Below are positions 33,991-43,014 of a stretch of 64,000 nt of DNA, in pieces. Within the stretch, counting starts at the first letter, position 1; each line of letters opens with the position of its first letter. The position numbers and the translations under genes are program-made. The stretch spans positions 98,327 through 162,326 of the forward strand of contig NZ_CYGX02000045.1 of NCBI RefSeq assembly GCF_900019265.1. The letters are read 5' to 3'. The notes beneath the pieces are model-generated. The model was given only the letters and a program-made list of their open reading frames with translations, did not search any database and was not told the DNA's origin. Source of the stretch: Paraburkholderia ribeironis (GTDB lineage Bacteria; Pseudomonadota; Gammaproteobacteria; Burkholderiales; Burkholderiaceae).

Positions 33991-35144
33991 AACTTTCAGT
34001 CCATAAGGAAATCGGCGGAATTCGTCATGCCACTTTCCACAAGGCGATTTGCCGCACTACCGAGATTAGCGCATCGAAGTTTTCACGACGCACTTGGCTG
34101 ACATCAGGCGGTGTTTTGGCGTAATAGTCATGATCGGAGGCATTCTTACCTCGCTATTCGATAGAAGGCGTTCTAATATGAATTCCTGCCAGAAAGTTTT
34201 TCCTGACTAATGCGCGCGCATTTCACCCATGGCGAACATTGGTCAGACGAGCGATAAAGGCTCACGACAGAGCTGCGGCCTGGCGATCGCTAACGCTGAG
34301 GTGTTTTGCCCATGAACTGTGAGTAAAGTGCAGATGCGGTGTTACGACCCCGCCCGTATAACTCTGTTACATTAATTGCAGATCGCAACAATGCTTTCTG
34401 TGGGCACTGCATTTGTAATCGCCTCTACGTAATCGGCCATTAATACCCGAATTTATGCCCACTACGATTTCGTGCTTTGTGCGCAGACTATGCTTCAGCG
34501 CAGCATGTATAGATATATTGCAGGCGCGATAGGCCGGTTTTCGAATTCCGTAAGAAGACTAATTTGCTCAAACGTGCTGCGAGCTTGTAGCGGGCGACGG
34601 ACTCGTCAATTGCCATTCTCGAGGACCGTTGGTCGGATTCTCGGGCGCGAAGCACGACGCAATAGAGCAAGTTCGCAATTGTGTGAAGCAGTGTTCGCGT
34701 AGCTCCGCCGGTACTGCACACCGTCATATCAGATAGGTCAATGCGCCTCTCCTGTCATTCAGCAGGGGCGCACGCGTTTTCGTCAAGCCTGGAGCTCTGC
34801 TATCCAGATAGATTGAACACTAATATTTCGTATTACAAATTAAATATGGAGGTTGCATGTATTTGACTATTCGTTCTCGATGTACTCAGATCAGCAAGAT
34901 AGGGCGATTCCGATACGATCGGCACCGCCGCCGATGATGAACTGTTGGTCGTGACGCCGTCCGTCGTTCAGGAATTTCCGAACACGGTTGTTCGACCCGA
35001 CCCGAGCTGGCAGGTCGCTGCGAGGCGCCGCCTGCCCAGGATTTGCTTTTGTTGGCTGGAGGCAGTTGCAGATCGCGAATCGGTGGTGCAGTAGCGCAGT
35101 ATCGGTTCGATACTTTGCCCATCGAACATGGAAGGATCAAACCG
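33991..35144. other. Long divergent regulatory region upstream of the exopolysaccharide operon
   Basis: About 1.15 kb between the leftward GlxA-type regulator and the wzc-like gene. Several sub-stretches are AT-rich, notably 34380-34560 and 34800-34870. No JUMPstart/ops element (GGCGGTAG) was found. It holds one short frame with a very good ribosome-binding site at 34857. Such length upstream of a polysaccharide operon fits complex regulation, with a possible long untranslated leader. Confidence 0.5.
34857..34937 (+). CDS. Possible 26-residue leader peptide ahead of the exopolysaccharide operon
   Basis: An ATG stands 4 bases after GGAGG in an AT-rich stretch and encodes a basic peptide (MYLTIRSRCTQISKIGRFRY and a further Arg-rich tail) ending in TGA. 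It does not resemble a known protein. It may be a leader peptide, a remnant, or a chance frame. The next gene's GTG lies about 200 bases on. Confidence 0.25.
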   Translation: MYLTIRSRCTQISKIGRFRYDRHRRR

Positions 35145-37484
35145 GTGGACTACTACCCTGCGAATTCGCTTTCTCCCGCTGCCGAAACGGAGCGTGGCCA
35201 ACTCAGCGCAAGCGCGATGCTGACGCTGATGCGGGATCACATCTGGGAGATCGTAGTCACGACGGTGGTCGTTCTGACGCTGGCAGTCGCCTATTTGCTC
35301 ATTGCACCGCCGATCTATTCCGCCGATGTCCTCGTGCGCGTCGACCCGCCGGAGCCCAATGCACTTGGGCTGGCGCTGCAGCAGGAAATGCTGCCGCCGG
35401 CCGCGCCGTCTCCCGTGACGGAGATGGGCGTGATGCGTAGCCGCTCGGTACTTGATCCGGTAATGGACAAATTCCGGTTCGACGTGCAGTTGACGCCGCA
35501 CAAGATTCCGGTCCTTGGCGACATCGCTGAAAAATTTGCCACGCCGGGAAAGCCTTCGGCTGCCTGGCTGGGGCTGAAGTCATTCGGCTGGGGAGGCGAG
35601 CGTGTCCGGATTGGTTCCATGGATGTACCCAGGGAACTCGAGGAAGAAAAACTGACGTTGACCGCGCTCGAGAATGGTGCATTCGAGTTGCGCGGCCCAT
35701 CGGATCAGTTCCTTGTGAAGGGCGTGGTCGGCACGCCCACGACGGACAATGGCGTATCAATTCTGGTGAAGGAACTCGACGCACGGCCGGGCACTAAATT
35801 TGAAGTCATTCGCTGGAACGAGCTCGATGCAATCAAGCGCTTCGAAGACGCGATCAAGGTTAGCGACAAGGTAAAGGACTCAGGTCTTCTGCAAATAGAG
35901 TACACGGATCACAGTGCGGACCGGGCCACCGAAGTCGCAAACGAGTTAGCGCAACAATATCTTGCTTCAGCCATTGCCAGCCGGCAACTCAACGACACGA
36001 CCACGCTCGCGTTCATCAATGGGGAACTGCCTCGTTTGCTCGTGGATCTCAGGAAGGCCGAAGACGCACTCAAGCGTTACCGCTCGACAGTGCAGTCCAT
36101 GCAGCCAACCAGCGAGGCGCAAGCCTATCTGCAAGGTGGCCTGGACCTCGACAAACAGATCGCGGCCTTGCAGTTGCAGCGTACGCAACTGCTCGAACGT
36201 TATACGGCCAGTAGCCGCTGGGTGCAGAATATCGACACGCAACTCGCGCAATTGCAGGACGCGAGGGCGAAGTTCGGCGACCATTTCAGTGGCATGCCGT
36301 CGTCGGAACGCGAAAGCGTCGACCTTCTCCGCGCGCAGAAGGTTGCGGAAACGATCTATCTCGGCATGGTCCAGAAGGCCGAGCAATTGCAGGTCCGGCG
36401 CGCCAGCACGACGGGCGGCGCGCATATCCTCGACCGGGCGATCAGGCCGCATCGCCCGGTCAAACCGCAGCCCGTCCTGGTGCTAGGCGCCGGCTTGATA
36501 CTCGGTATCGTGTCTGGCGTCGTGCTGGTCTTCATGCGCCGCCACGTGATGACCGGCGTAACGGACCCCAGGTATGTGGAACGTTGCATGAGCGTGCCAG
36601 TCGTCGGCGAGGTGCTGTTCAGTCAGCAGCAGTTGTTGCTCGACCGAAGTTTTGCGGCAGGCCGACAAAACTCGCTACCGGCTTTGGGTGAGCGACTCAG
36701 TCCGCCATTACAAAAGGCCGCGCCCGATATGCAGTTTCGCGGCCGCGCAGCCGGCGTCGGCGCGGCCGCTTCCGTGAGCAGCGATAGCAGCCGGATTCTT
36801 GCCGCATGTTTCCCGCACGACACCTCGGTGGAGGCACTTCGCGCCGTGCGCACCGCGGTGACTCGCGATCTGGCGCACGCGCGCAACAACGTTCTGATGG
36901 TCGTCGGACCGACGCCTTCGGCGGGAAAGAGTTTCGTCGCGGCCAACCTTGCGATTCTGCATGCGGAGATCGGTTCACGAGTCGTGCTGATCGACGCTGA
37001 CATGCGACGCGGCCATCTCGCGTCGCTATTCAATGAGAGCAATCGTGGCGGTCTCTCGGAGGTGCTCTCCGAGCGGATGCCGCTGCGCAACGCGTTACGG
37101 ACGACCGGCATCGATGGGCTGACGTTTCTGTCGTGTGGCGTGCGTCCGGAGAACCCCGCGGCACTGCTGATGAAACCCCGCTTCAAGGATGTATTGGACC
37201 GGCTCGCCGGCCAGTTCGATCTGGTGATCATCGATACGCCGCCGTTTCTCGCCGTCACTGACGCGTCGATTATTGCGAATGAAGCTGGCTCTTCGTTGCT
37301 GGTGCTGCGCTCGGGTATGCAGAGCGAGCAGGAAATCGTCGATACGGTCAAGAAGATGGAGCGCGCCGAGGGACGGATTGCCGGCGCAGTTTTCAATGGC
37401 ATCCCGCTGCGGCGCAGTACACGGAATTACGGTTACGAGACGAACTACGCAAGCGATTTTGGCGAGCACGCACCCACGCATTGA
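35145..37484 (+). CDS. Wzc-type polysaccharide co-polymerase and tyrosine autokinase
   Basis: A 779-residue inner-membrane BY-kinase controlling polysaccharide chain length. The N-terminal Wzz segment has membrane helix IVVTTVVVLTLAVAYLLIAP near residue 46, then a long periplasmic helical region, and a second helix VLVLGAGLILGIVSGVVLVF near 447. The cytoplasmic kinase has Walker A GPTPSAGKS (about 588), Walker A' VVLIDADMRRG and Walker B LVIIDTPPFLAV. A short Tyr cluster, NYGYETNY, lies near the C-terminus and would be the phosphorylation site. The GTG start at 35145 has GGAAGGA 8 bases upstream; the longer frame to 35043 has no such site. It heads the exopolysaccharide gene run. Confidence 0.9.
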   Translation: MDYYPANSLSPAAETERGQLSASAMLTLMRDHIWEIVVTTVVVLTLAVAYLLIAPPIYSADVLVRVDPPEPNALGLALQQEMLPPAAPSPVTEMGVMRSRSVLDPVMDKFRFDVQLTPHKIPVLGDIAEKFATPGKPSAAWLGLKSFGWGGERVRIGSMDVPRELEEEKLTLTALENGAFELRGPSDQFLVKGVVGTPTTDNGVSILVKELDARPGTKFEVIRWNELDAIKRFEDAIKVSDKVKDSGLLQIEYTDHSADRATEVANELAQQYLASAIASRQLNDTTTLAFINGELPRLLVDLRKAEDALKRYRSTVQSMQPTSEAQAYLQGGLDLDKQIAALQLQRTQLLERYTASSRWVQNIDTQLAQLQDARAKFGDHFSGMPSSERESVDLLRAQKVAETIYLGMVQKAEQLQVRRASTTGGAHILDRAIRPHRPVKPQPVLVLGAGLILGIVSGVVLVFMRRHVMTGVTDPRYVERCMSVPVVGEVLFSQQQLLLDRSFAAGRQNSLPALGERLSPPLQKAAPDMQFRGRAAGVGAAASVSSDSSRILAACFPHDTSVEALRAVRTAVTRDLAHARNNVLMVVGPTPSAGKSFVAANLAILHAEIGSRVVLIDADMRRGHLASLFNESNRGGLSEVLSERMPLRNALRTTGIDGLTFLSCGVRPENPAALLMKPRFKDVLDRLAGQFDLVIIDTPPFLAVTDASIIANEAGSSLLVLRSGMQSEQEIVDTVKKMERAEGRIAGAVFNGIPLRRSTRNYGYETNYASDFGEHAPTH

Positions 37485-37553
37485 ATTCGACAGGTCGTCA
37501 GGGAGCGGGTAGCAAGCGGATGTGTCGTGGCGGCGTCATACGGAGAACCCCCG

Positions 37554-38669
37554 ATGGCCTTTGCAATCAACGGAAAGTTCACTTCGCAGTCCGTCACCGG
37601 TGTTCAAAGGGTGGCCTATGAACTGACGAGAGCAATGCAGATGTACGCCACGCCAGCCGACGACCTGGAAGTTTTCGTGCCGCAAAACACGGTCGAGCCA
37701 GGGGCGCTGCTCAAGCATCAACGGCGGTTTCCGTGGCTGCGCGGCACGCTGTGGGAGCAGATCACGCTGCCCATCGCGGCGCGGGGGATGACGCTGCTCA
37801 ATCTGTGCAATACCAATCCGATCTTCAAACGCAGGCAGGTCGTCATGGTTCATGACATGGCGGTCTACGACGTGCCGCAAGGATTTTCCAAACGGTTCCT
37901 GCTCTGGTACCGCATTTGCTTTCTGCTACTGCCGAGAATGCAGCCGAGGATCCTGACGGTGTCGAACTATTCGAAGATGCGCATCTGCCATCACCTGAAG
38001 ATCGACGAATCGCGTGTAACGGTCATAACTCCGGGTGCCGATCACCTCGATCGCGTGGTCTCGGATCCGGCTGTAGTGAGCCGCCTTGGACTCGTGAAAG
38101 ACGCCTATTGCGTGATTGTCGGCAGCCTCGATCCGCGCAAGAACCTGCTGCGGGTTCTCGAAGCGATTGGCAAGCTCGAGCGTCTGACAGCAGTGAAGTT
38201 CGTCATCGTCGGCGGCAGGAATCCACGCATTTTCCACAGTGAGGATGCGCAGCGGCCGGTGTATTCGGAGCAGATACGGTGGGCGGGTTTCGTATCGGAT
38301 GGCGAATTGAAGTCGTTGTACGAGAACGCCGGCTGCCTCATTTTTCCTTCGTTATATGAAGGATTCGGACTGCCGCCGCTCGAGGCGATGTACTGCGGCT
38401 GTCCGGTGATCGCATCGTCGCGCACGTCGATACCGGAAGCATGCGGCGATGCCGCAATGTATTGCGACGCAATTTCGGCGGACGACATCGCCGCGAAGAT
38501 CTTGCGGATGATGAGCGATGCGCAATTGCGGGAGCGCTACCGAATCATGGGTCTGGCTCATGCGCGCGAGTTTCGCTGGGAGCGCTCGGCGCAAAAGGTA
38601 CTCGAGATCCTGTATGGCCAGAGCTGCGACCGGTTGCCGGATTTGACGGCCCGTGCGTCGGTGAGCTAG
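37554..38669 (+). CDS. Family 4 glycosyltransferase (exopolysaccharide)
   Basis: A 371-residue GT-B fold enzyme that adds a sugar from a nucleotide-sugar donor to the lipid-linked repeat unit at the inner face of the membrane. The acceptor-side N-terminal domain has VTGVQRVAYELTRAM. The donor domain has VGSLDPRKNLLRVLEAIGKL and the EX7E motif in FPSLYEGFGLPPLEAMYCGC. The ATG at 37554 has GGAGAA upstream; a GTG 27 bases earlier is less likely. It lies 69 bases after the kinase gene. Sugar specificity is unknown. Confidence 0.88.
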   Translation: MAFAINGKFTSQSVTGVQRVAYELTRAMQMYATPADDLEVFVPQNTVEPGALLKHQRRFPWLRGTLWEQITLPIAARGMTLLNLCNTNPIFKRRQVVMVHDMAVYDVPQGFSKRFLLWYRICFLLLPRMQPRILTVSNYSKMRICHHLKIDESRVTVITPGADHLDRVVSDPAVVSRLGLVKDAYCVIVGSLDPRKNLLRVLEAIGKLERLTAVKFVIVGGRNPRIFHSEDAQRPVYSEQIRWAGFVSDGELKSLYENAGCLIFPSLYEGFGLPPLEAMYCGCPVIASSRTSIPEACGDAAMYCDAISADDIAAKILRMMSDAQLRERYRIMGLAHAREFRWERSAQKVLEILYGQSCDRLPDLTARASVS

Positions 38670-38752
38670 CGCGTGTGCGGACCGCCCGGTGACGCGCTGA
38701 CTGGCTTGCCGGAGTCCGGCTGACCGAACCTCTTGAATAACGCCGAGAAATC

Positions 38753-39763
38753 ATGAACCACGTCACTGTAGTGATTTGCAACTACAACTACGAGCGCTAT
38801 CTGGCCGCCGCAATCGACTCGGCGCTGGCACAGGACTATCCGGCAACGCACGTGATGGTCATCGACGATGGTTCGACCGACGGCTCGCGGCCGATCATAG
38901 AAAAGTACGGAACACTGATTTCACCGATCTTCAAGAAGAACGGTGGCCAGGTCTCTGCGTACAACCTGGCGATCGAAGTGCTGGAAACGGAGTACGTGAT
39001 TTTCCTCGATTCAGATGACGTCCTCTACCGGAGTGCTGTTTCCGAAGTGATGCGGTGCTTCATGGAACGTGACTGGGCGAAGGTGCAGTTTCGACTGGAT
39101 GTGATGAACGCCGCCGGAGCACTCACCGGTGCATACGTACCTCACAGCGAACCGCCGCACGATTGCAGGAAACTGTTGCTGGATGGCTGGCTTTATCCGT
39201 CGCCGCCTGCGTCCGGCAATGCCTATCGCGTGAGTGCGCTCAGGCGTGTGTTTCCTGTGCCGGAAGAGGGTGTCAACCGCTATGGCGCGGACTTTTACGC
39301 GATCTATGGCGTGGCGTTGTCAGGTCCCATCGCAACCGTGCCGAAGTCGCTCGGCGGTTATCGCGTGCATAACGCTGGGAGCGCAACGGTGTCATTCGCC
39401 AACTCGGAGCAGATGACAAGAGCGCCGAAGGCCTTCAACAAGCGCTGGACGATACTGAGGACTATTGTCAGGGACCGGCTGCAGATGGAGCTTCCGCCGG
39501 CATTCCACGACTTTTCGCATGAGAAGGCTTTCTTCTGCTCGAACATCTATCACGCGACGTTTCTGACACGCTGGCACTGGATGCTGCGAGACTCCGGCAG
39601 ATATCTGCACGCGATTGTTGCGAATCCGTTCTGGGGCCTCAAGAAGAAGCTCGGCACGCTCGCGCTGTCGAGTCTGTGTCTCGTGCCTTACTCGCCGCTG
39701 TCGGACTTTGTGGTGCGTTACATCGCCAACCCGCTCGCCCGTCGTCGCGTGGCCGGGCGCTGA
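38753..39763 (+). CDS. Family 2 glycosyltransferase (exopolysaccharide)
   Basis: A 336-residue GT-A fold enzyme. The opening VTVVICNYNYERYLAAAIDS is typical of GT2, with VMVIDDGSTDGSRPIIEKYG binding the nucleotide and the metal-binding DXD in YVIFLDSDDVLYRSA. Downstream parts hold the acceptor site (HSEPPHDCRKLLLDGWLYPS) and a basic C-terminal tail possibly touching the membrane. It transfers one sugar, unidentified, onto the growing lipid-linked repeat. It is co-directional with its neighbours, 83 bases after the GT4 gene and 25 bases before the flippase. Confidence 0.87.
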   Translation: MNHVTVVICNYNYERYLAAAIDSALAQDYPATHVMVIDDGSTDGSRPIIEKYGTLISPIFKKNGGQVSAYNLAIEVLETEYVIFLDSDDVLYRSAVSEVMRCFMERDWAKVQFRLDVMNAAGALTGAYVPHSEPPHDCRKLLLDGWLYPSPPASGNAYRVSALRRVFPVPEEGVNRYGADFYAIYGVALSGPIATVPKSLGGYRVHNAGSATVSFANSEQMTRAPKAFNKRWTILRTIVRDRLQMELPPAFHDFSHEKAFFCSNIYHATFLTRWHWMLRDSGRYLHAIVANPFWGLKKKLGTLALSSLCLVPYSPLSDFVVRYIANPLARRRVAGR

Positions 39764-39788
39764 AGTCGAGAACGCGCACGGAGGCACT

Positions 39789-41159
39789 ATGGATAGACGA
39801 GCGAGCGCTAACGTTATTGCGTTTGTCTATGGCGGATATCTGATGAGGTACGTCTACCTCATCATCGTGGTGCCGTTTTACGGAAGAGTGCTTGGTGTAA
39901 CCGAGTACGGCCGTGTGCTGGCGGCGATGTCCCTGATGAACGTGATATGGATGCTCGTCGGCTATGGATTCACGTTCGTCGGCATGCGCGAAGTGTCGAA
40001 AGCGCAATCGGTAGCGGAATGTAATGCGATCTTTTCGTTGCACGTCAGCGCGCGTCTTCTGCTTGGACTGCTGGGCGCCGTTATCGGCATCGTGGCCACG
40101 ATGAGCTCGCCGGTCTTGTCGGAGCGCCCGCTCATCGGGCTGCTCGCCACGCTGCTGGGAATCGTGTCGGCGTTGAACCTTGGCTGGTTGTTTCAGGGGC
40201 GTCAGCACTTTCGAACGCCTGTCATGATCGAGGTATTCGGCTTCGCATTGAGTCTCGTTCTGGTTCTGAGCCTCGTCAAAGGGCCCGACGATGCCGTGTG
40301 GGTGCTCGGCAGTCTTCTGATCTCCGCCATCGCATCGTCAATCATTTCATATGGTCTGACGACTTATCAACTGGGATTGCCGCGTCTCAAGCTGGCCGGC
40401 GTCGTTCCTCTGGTACGAGGCTCGACGGCGCTGTTCTGCTACTCGTCCGGCTCGATCATGCTGACGATGTCGTCAACTTATCTGTTGACGCTACTGTCGA
40501 CGCCCGTGCAAGTGGGCTATTTCGGCGCGGCCGAACGCTTCGCGATGGTCGGGTTGAGCCTGATGGGGCCGGCGGCGCAGGTGTTCATTCCCACCATATC
40601 GCGGCAACTGGCACAGGCAGACAACGACGGCGCGCATGCCACGACCCGGCGCGGCGCCATGTTGCTGATGGGCTACGGATTCCTGGTGCTATGCGGCGCA
40701 CTAACGCTTGCTCCTTTCGTAGTGCCCTGGATCCTCGGGGCTGCATTTGAACCAAGTGCCAGGGTACTGCAGGTTTTTGCGTGGATGTTCCCGTTCGTTG
40801 CGTTTAACGGGTTCGTCGCGCTCTATGTATTCGTGCCGCGAAAGAAAGACCGGCTGCTTGCGATTGCAGGCGTTGTGTCCGGACTGCTCAATCTCGCAAC
40901 GGCACTCTTTCTCGCACCCCGATATGGTGCTCTCGGCATGGCGTCTGCTCGGGTGATTGGCGAAGCGACACTCGCGGCCTTGCTGATGGGCGTCATGATT
41001 CGCCTGGAACTGCTTGGTTTGGTACCGGGCGCCGGGCGGGCGCTGGGGATGGTTCGCATGGTATTCGGTGTGCGACCTCAGGCACGTGCGGCAGAAGACG
41101 AATGGCGCAGAAGGTTGGACACGCAGGTCCCGGTGTCATCTCACAGGAGGTCGAAGTGA
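39789..41159 (+). CDS. Wzx-type polysaccharide flippase
   Basis: A 456-residue MATE-like/MOP-superfamily membrane protein with about 12-14 hydrophobic segments, expected to flip the undecaprenyl-linked repeat unit to the periplasm. Family-like parts are GGYLMRYVYLIIVVPFYGRV, LGVTEYGRVLAAMSLMN, a Wzx-type FGAAERFAMVGLSLMGPAAQ and VFIPTISRQLAQ. GGAGGCACT immediately before the ATG at 39789 sets the start; the frame runs upstream into the GT2 gene without meaning. The stop overlaps the next gene's GTG by four bases, so translation is coupled. Confidence 0.88.
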   Translation: MDRRASANVIAFVYGGYLMRYVYLIIVVPFYGRVLGVTEYGRVLAAMSLMNVIWMLVGYGFTFVGMREVSKAQSVAECNAIFSLHVSARLLLGLLGAVIGIVATMSSPVLSERPLIGLLATLLGIVSALNLGWLFQGRQHFRTPVMIEVFGFALSLVLVLSLVKGPDDAVWVLGSLLISAIASSIISYGLTTYQLGLPRLKLAGVVPLVRGSTALFCYSSGSIMLTMSSTYLLTLLSTPVQVGYFGAAERFAMVGLSLMGPAAQVFIPTISRQLAQADNDGAHATTRRGAMLLMGYGFLVLCGALTLAPFVVPWILGAAFEPSARVLQVFAWMFPFVAFNGFVALYVFVPRKKDRLLAIAGVVSGLLNLATALFLAPRYGALGMASARVIGEATLAALLMGVMIRLELLGLVPGAGRALGMVRMVFGVRPQARAAEDEWRRRLDTQVPVSSHRRSK

Positions 41160-42346
41160 AAGTCGCTATAGTTCACGATTGGTTGGTCGTGTCGGGTGGT
41201 GCAGAGAAGGTTTTGAAGAATATCATCGAGTGCTTCCCGAACGCGGACCTCTTCTCGATTGTCGATTTCCTGGAAGATCGCGAGTGCGTCATGGGTAAAT
41301 CCGTCAACACGTCGTTTATCCAGCGGATGCCTTTTGCGCGCAGAGGTTATCGTGCCTACCTGCCGCTCATGCCGATCGCCATCGAGCAGGTCGACATGTC
41401 CGGCTACGACCTCGTCATTTCCAGTTCGCATGCAGTCGCCAAGGGCGTTCTTACCGGGCCGAATCAGGTGCACGTCAGTTACATTCATTCGCCGATTCGC
41501 TATGCGTGGGACCTGCAGCATCAATACCTGCGGGAATCCCATCTGGACTCGGGAATCAGATCCGCGATGGCCCGCGTGCTGCTTCACTACATTCGGGGGT
41601 GGGATTCACGCTCGGCCAACGGGGTCGATTACCTGGTCGCGAATTCGCAGTTCATCGCGCGGCGGATCAGGAAGGTATATCAACGCGAGGCAACCGTCAT
41701 CTATCCACCGGTCGATCTGGCCAACATGGTGGTGTCTACGCAGAAAGACGATTTTTACGTGACGGCATCACGCATGGTGCCCTATAAGCGCATCGATGTG
41801 ATCGTGCAGGCCTTTTCGCAGACGCCTGAAAGGCGACTGGTGGTGATTGGCGATGGTCCCGAGATGAAAAGGATCAAGTCCGGCGCCGGGGAGAACGTGA
41901 CGATTCTCGGTCATCAACCGTTCGAGGTTCTGGTCGACCATCTGCAGCGCGCTCGCGCGTTCGTGTTTGCCGCGGAAGAAGACTTCGGTATTTCGGTAGT
42001 GGAGGCGCAGGCTTGCGGAACGCCGGTCATCGCGTTCGGCCGGGGCGGCGCGCTCGAGTCCGTGGTCGGGTTGCCGCTTGAGCGCCCGACAGGTGTGTTC
42101 TTCGGCGAGCAGACACCGGAGTCTCTGCTGGAAGCGATAAACCGGTTTGAAAGCAATGCAGCTCTGTTCGATCCACGGCAATGCCGCAGAAACGCCGAGC
42201 GTTTTTCGTCCGAGAACTTCAAGGCTGCGCTGACGAATTTCATCGACGCCCGGTTTCCGTACGCGTGCGTCGAGCAGTTTCTTCCGTACCCGGTTCGCGA
42301 GCCACTGCCTGCCAAAGAACGTCATTTCGCCGATGTAGCATCGTGA
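41156..42346 (+). CDS. Family 4 glycosyltransferase, translationally coupled to the flippase
   Basis: A 396-residue GT-B enzyme. The N-terminus KVAIVHDWLVVSGGAEKVLK, VISSSHAVAKGVLT and HVSYIHSPIRYAWDLQHQYL is typical of a GT4 subgroup in exopolysaccharide loci that makes mannosyl or rhamnosyl links. The donor domain has VTASRMVPYKRIDVIVQAFS and EX7E in FAAEEDFGISVVEAQACGTP. The GTG start at 41156 has AGGAGG 5-6 bases upstream and overlaps the flippase TGA (GTGA). Given manC in the locus, GDP-mannose is a reasonable guess for the donor, but this is inference. Confidence 0.88.
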   Translation: MKVAIVHDWLVVSGGAEKVLKNIIECFPNADLFSIVDFLEDRECVMGKSVNTSFIQRMPFARRGYRAYLPLMPIAIEQVDMSGYDLVISSSHAVAKGVLTGPNQVHVSYIHSPIRYAWDLQHQYLRESHLDSGIRSAMARVLLHYIRGWDSRSANGVDYLVANSQFIARRIRKVYQREATVIYPPVDLANMVVSTQKDDFYVTASRMVPYKRIDVIVQAFSQTPERRLVVIGDGPEMKRIKSGAGENVTILGHQPFEVLVDHLQRARAFVFAAEEDFGISVVEAQACGTPVIAFGRGGALESVVGLPLERPTGVFFGEQTPESLLEAINRFESNAALFDPRQCRRNAERFSSENFKAALTNFIDARFPYACVEQFLPYPVREPLPAKERHFADVAS

Positions 42347-43014
42347 CTCTGGGAACTCAGCATCAGCGCGAGCCCGACTATGCCGAGTTCGGCGACGAAT
42401 GGCGCACAGTCTTTGAAAACCCTCCCACGCGCTGAAAACCAGCATGGCGGCCTCAAGAAAAGCAGCGTTTTATCGACAACGGACAATATCGGATGTCCTA
42501 CCTGGGTGTCCTACCTTTGCGTGGCTCATGTATCGGCACCATCACGTGAACGGAATCGCGTGTCATCACTGATTTCCAAGCTCTGCAGCTGCGTCGCGCG
42601 TCGAATTCGCACACATCCCGGTAGTTGCCAAAGAGGTCCGACGAGCAGGGCCAAAACTTCAACTGTTCGCGCCACAAATACTGTGCTGCAACGCGGTATG
42701 ACTATGATCGATTTCATCGGGTACGACGCTCGTGAGCATTTGCCTGTGAGCACGACGTCGATGCGTGTCGCTGCCACTACGCGCCATGCCGTGATCCGAT
42801 CACAGTGATACGCATATTTCCCGGCCGAGCCGGATTCGCTGCCGAGCGCGCTTCTTGCGTCGCTGCGAACCTGGCGGCTGGCGCTGTTCGCGTCATGCGG
42901 ACGTCCTGTCAATACTCACATGAGAAAGCACCGGCGTGCTTCACGACGCAACGCGTTATGCGTGGACGTCGGATTGATCGTTCTCAGGCCGGCTGCAGTG
43001 AAAAGGAGCTTTGT
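42347..43014. other. Intergenic region splitting the exopolysaccharide locus
   Basis: About 670 bases between the last glycosyltransferase and manC, the widest gap inside the locus. Only short, unsupported frames are present. It could carry a second promoter for manC-wcaJ or be the trace of lost genes (wzy, wza or a phosphatase). Confidence 0.45.

Noticed and set aside
34300..35144. JUMPstart/ops-type element for the polysaccharide operon
   Set aside because: No GGCGGTAG-like core was found on the coding strand in the leader.
35043..35144. Upstream extension of the kinase gene to an ATG at 35043
   Set aside because: No ribosome-binding site there, and the GTG at 35145 has GGAAGGA at good spacing.
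42805..43014. 70-codon upstream extension of manC
   Set aside because: The sequence is unlike ManC, and AAAAGGAG precedes the ATG at 43015.
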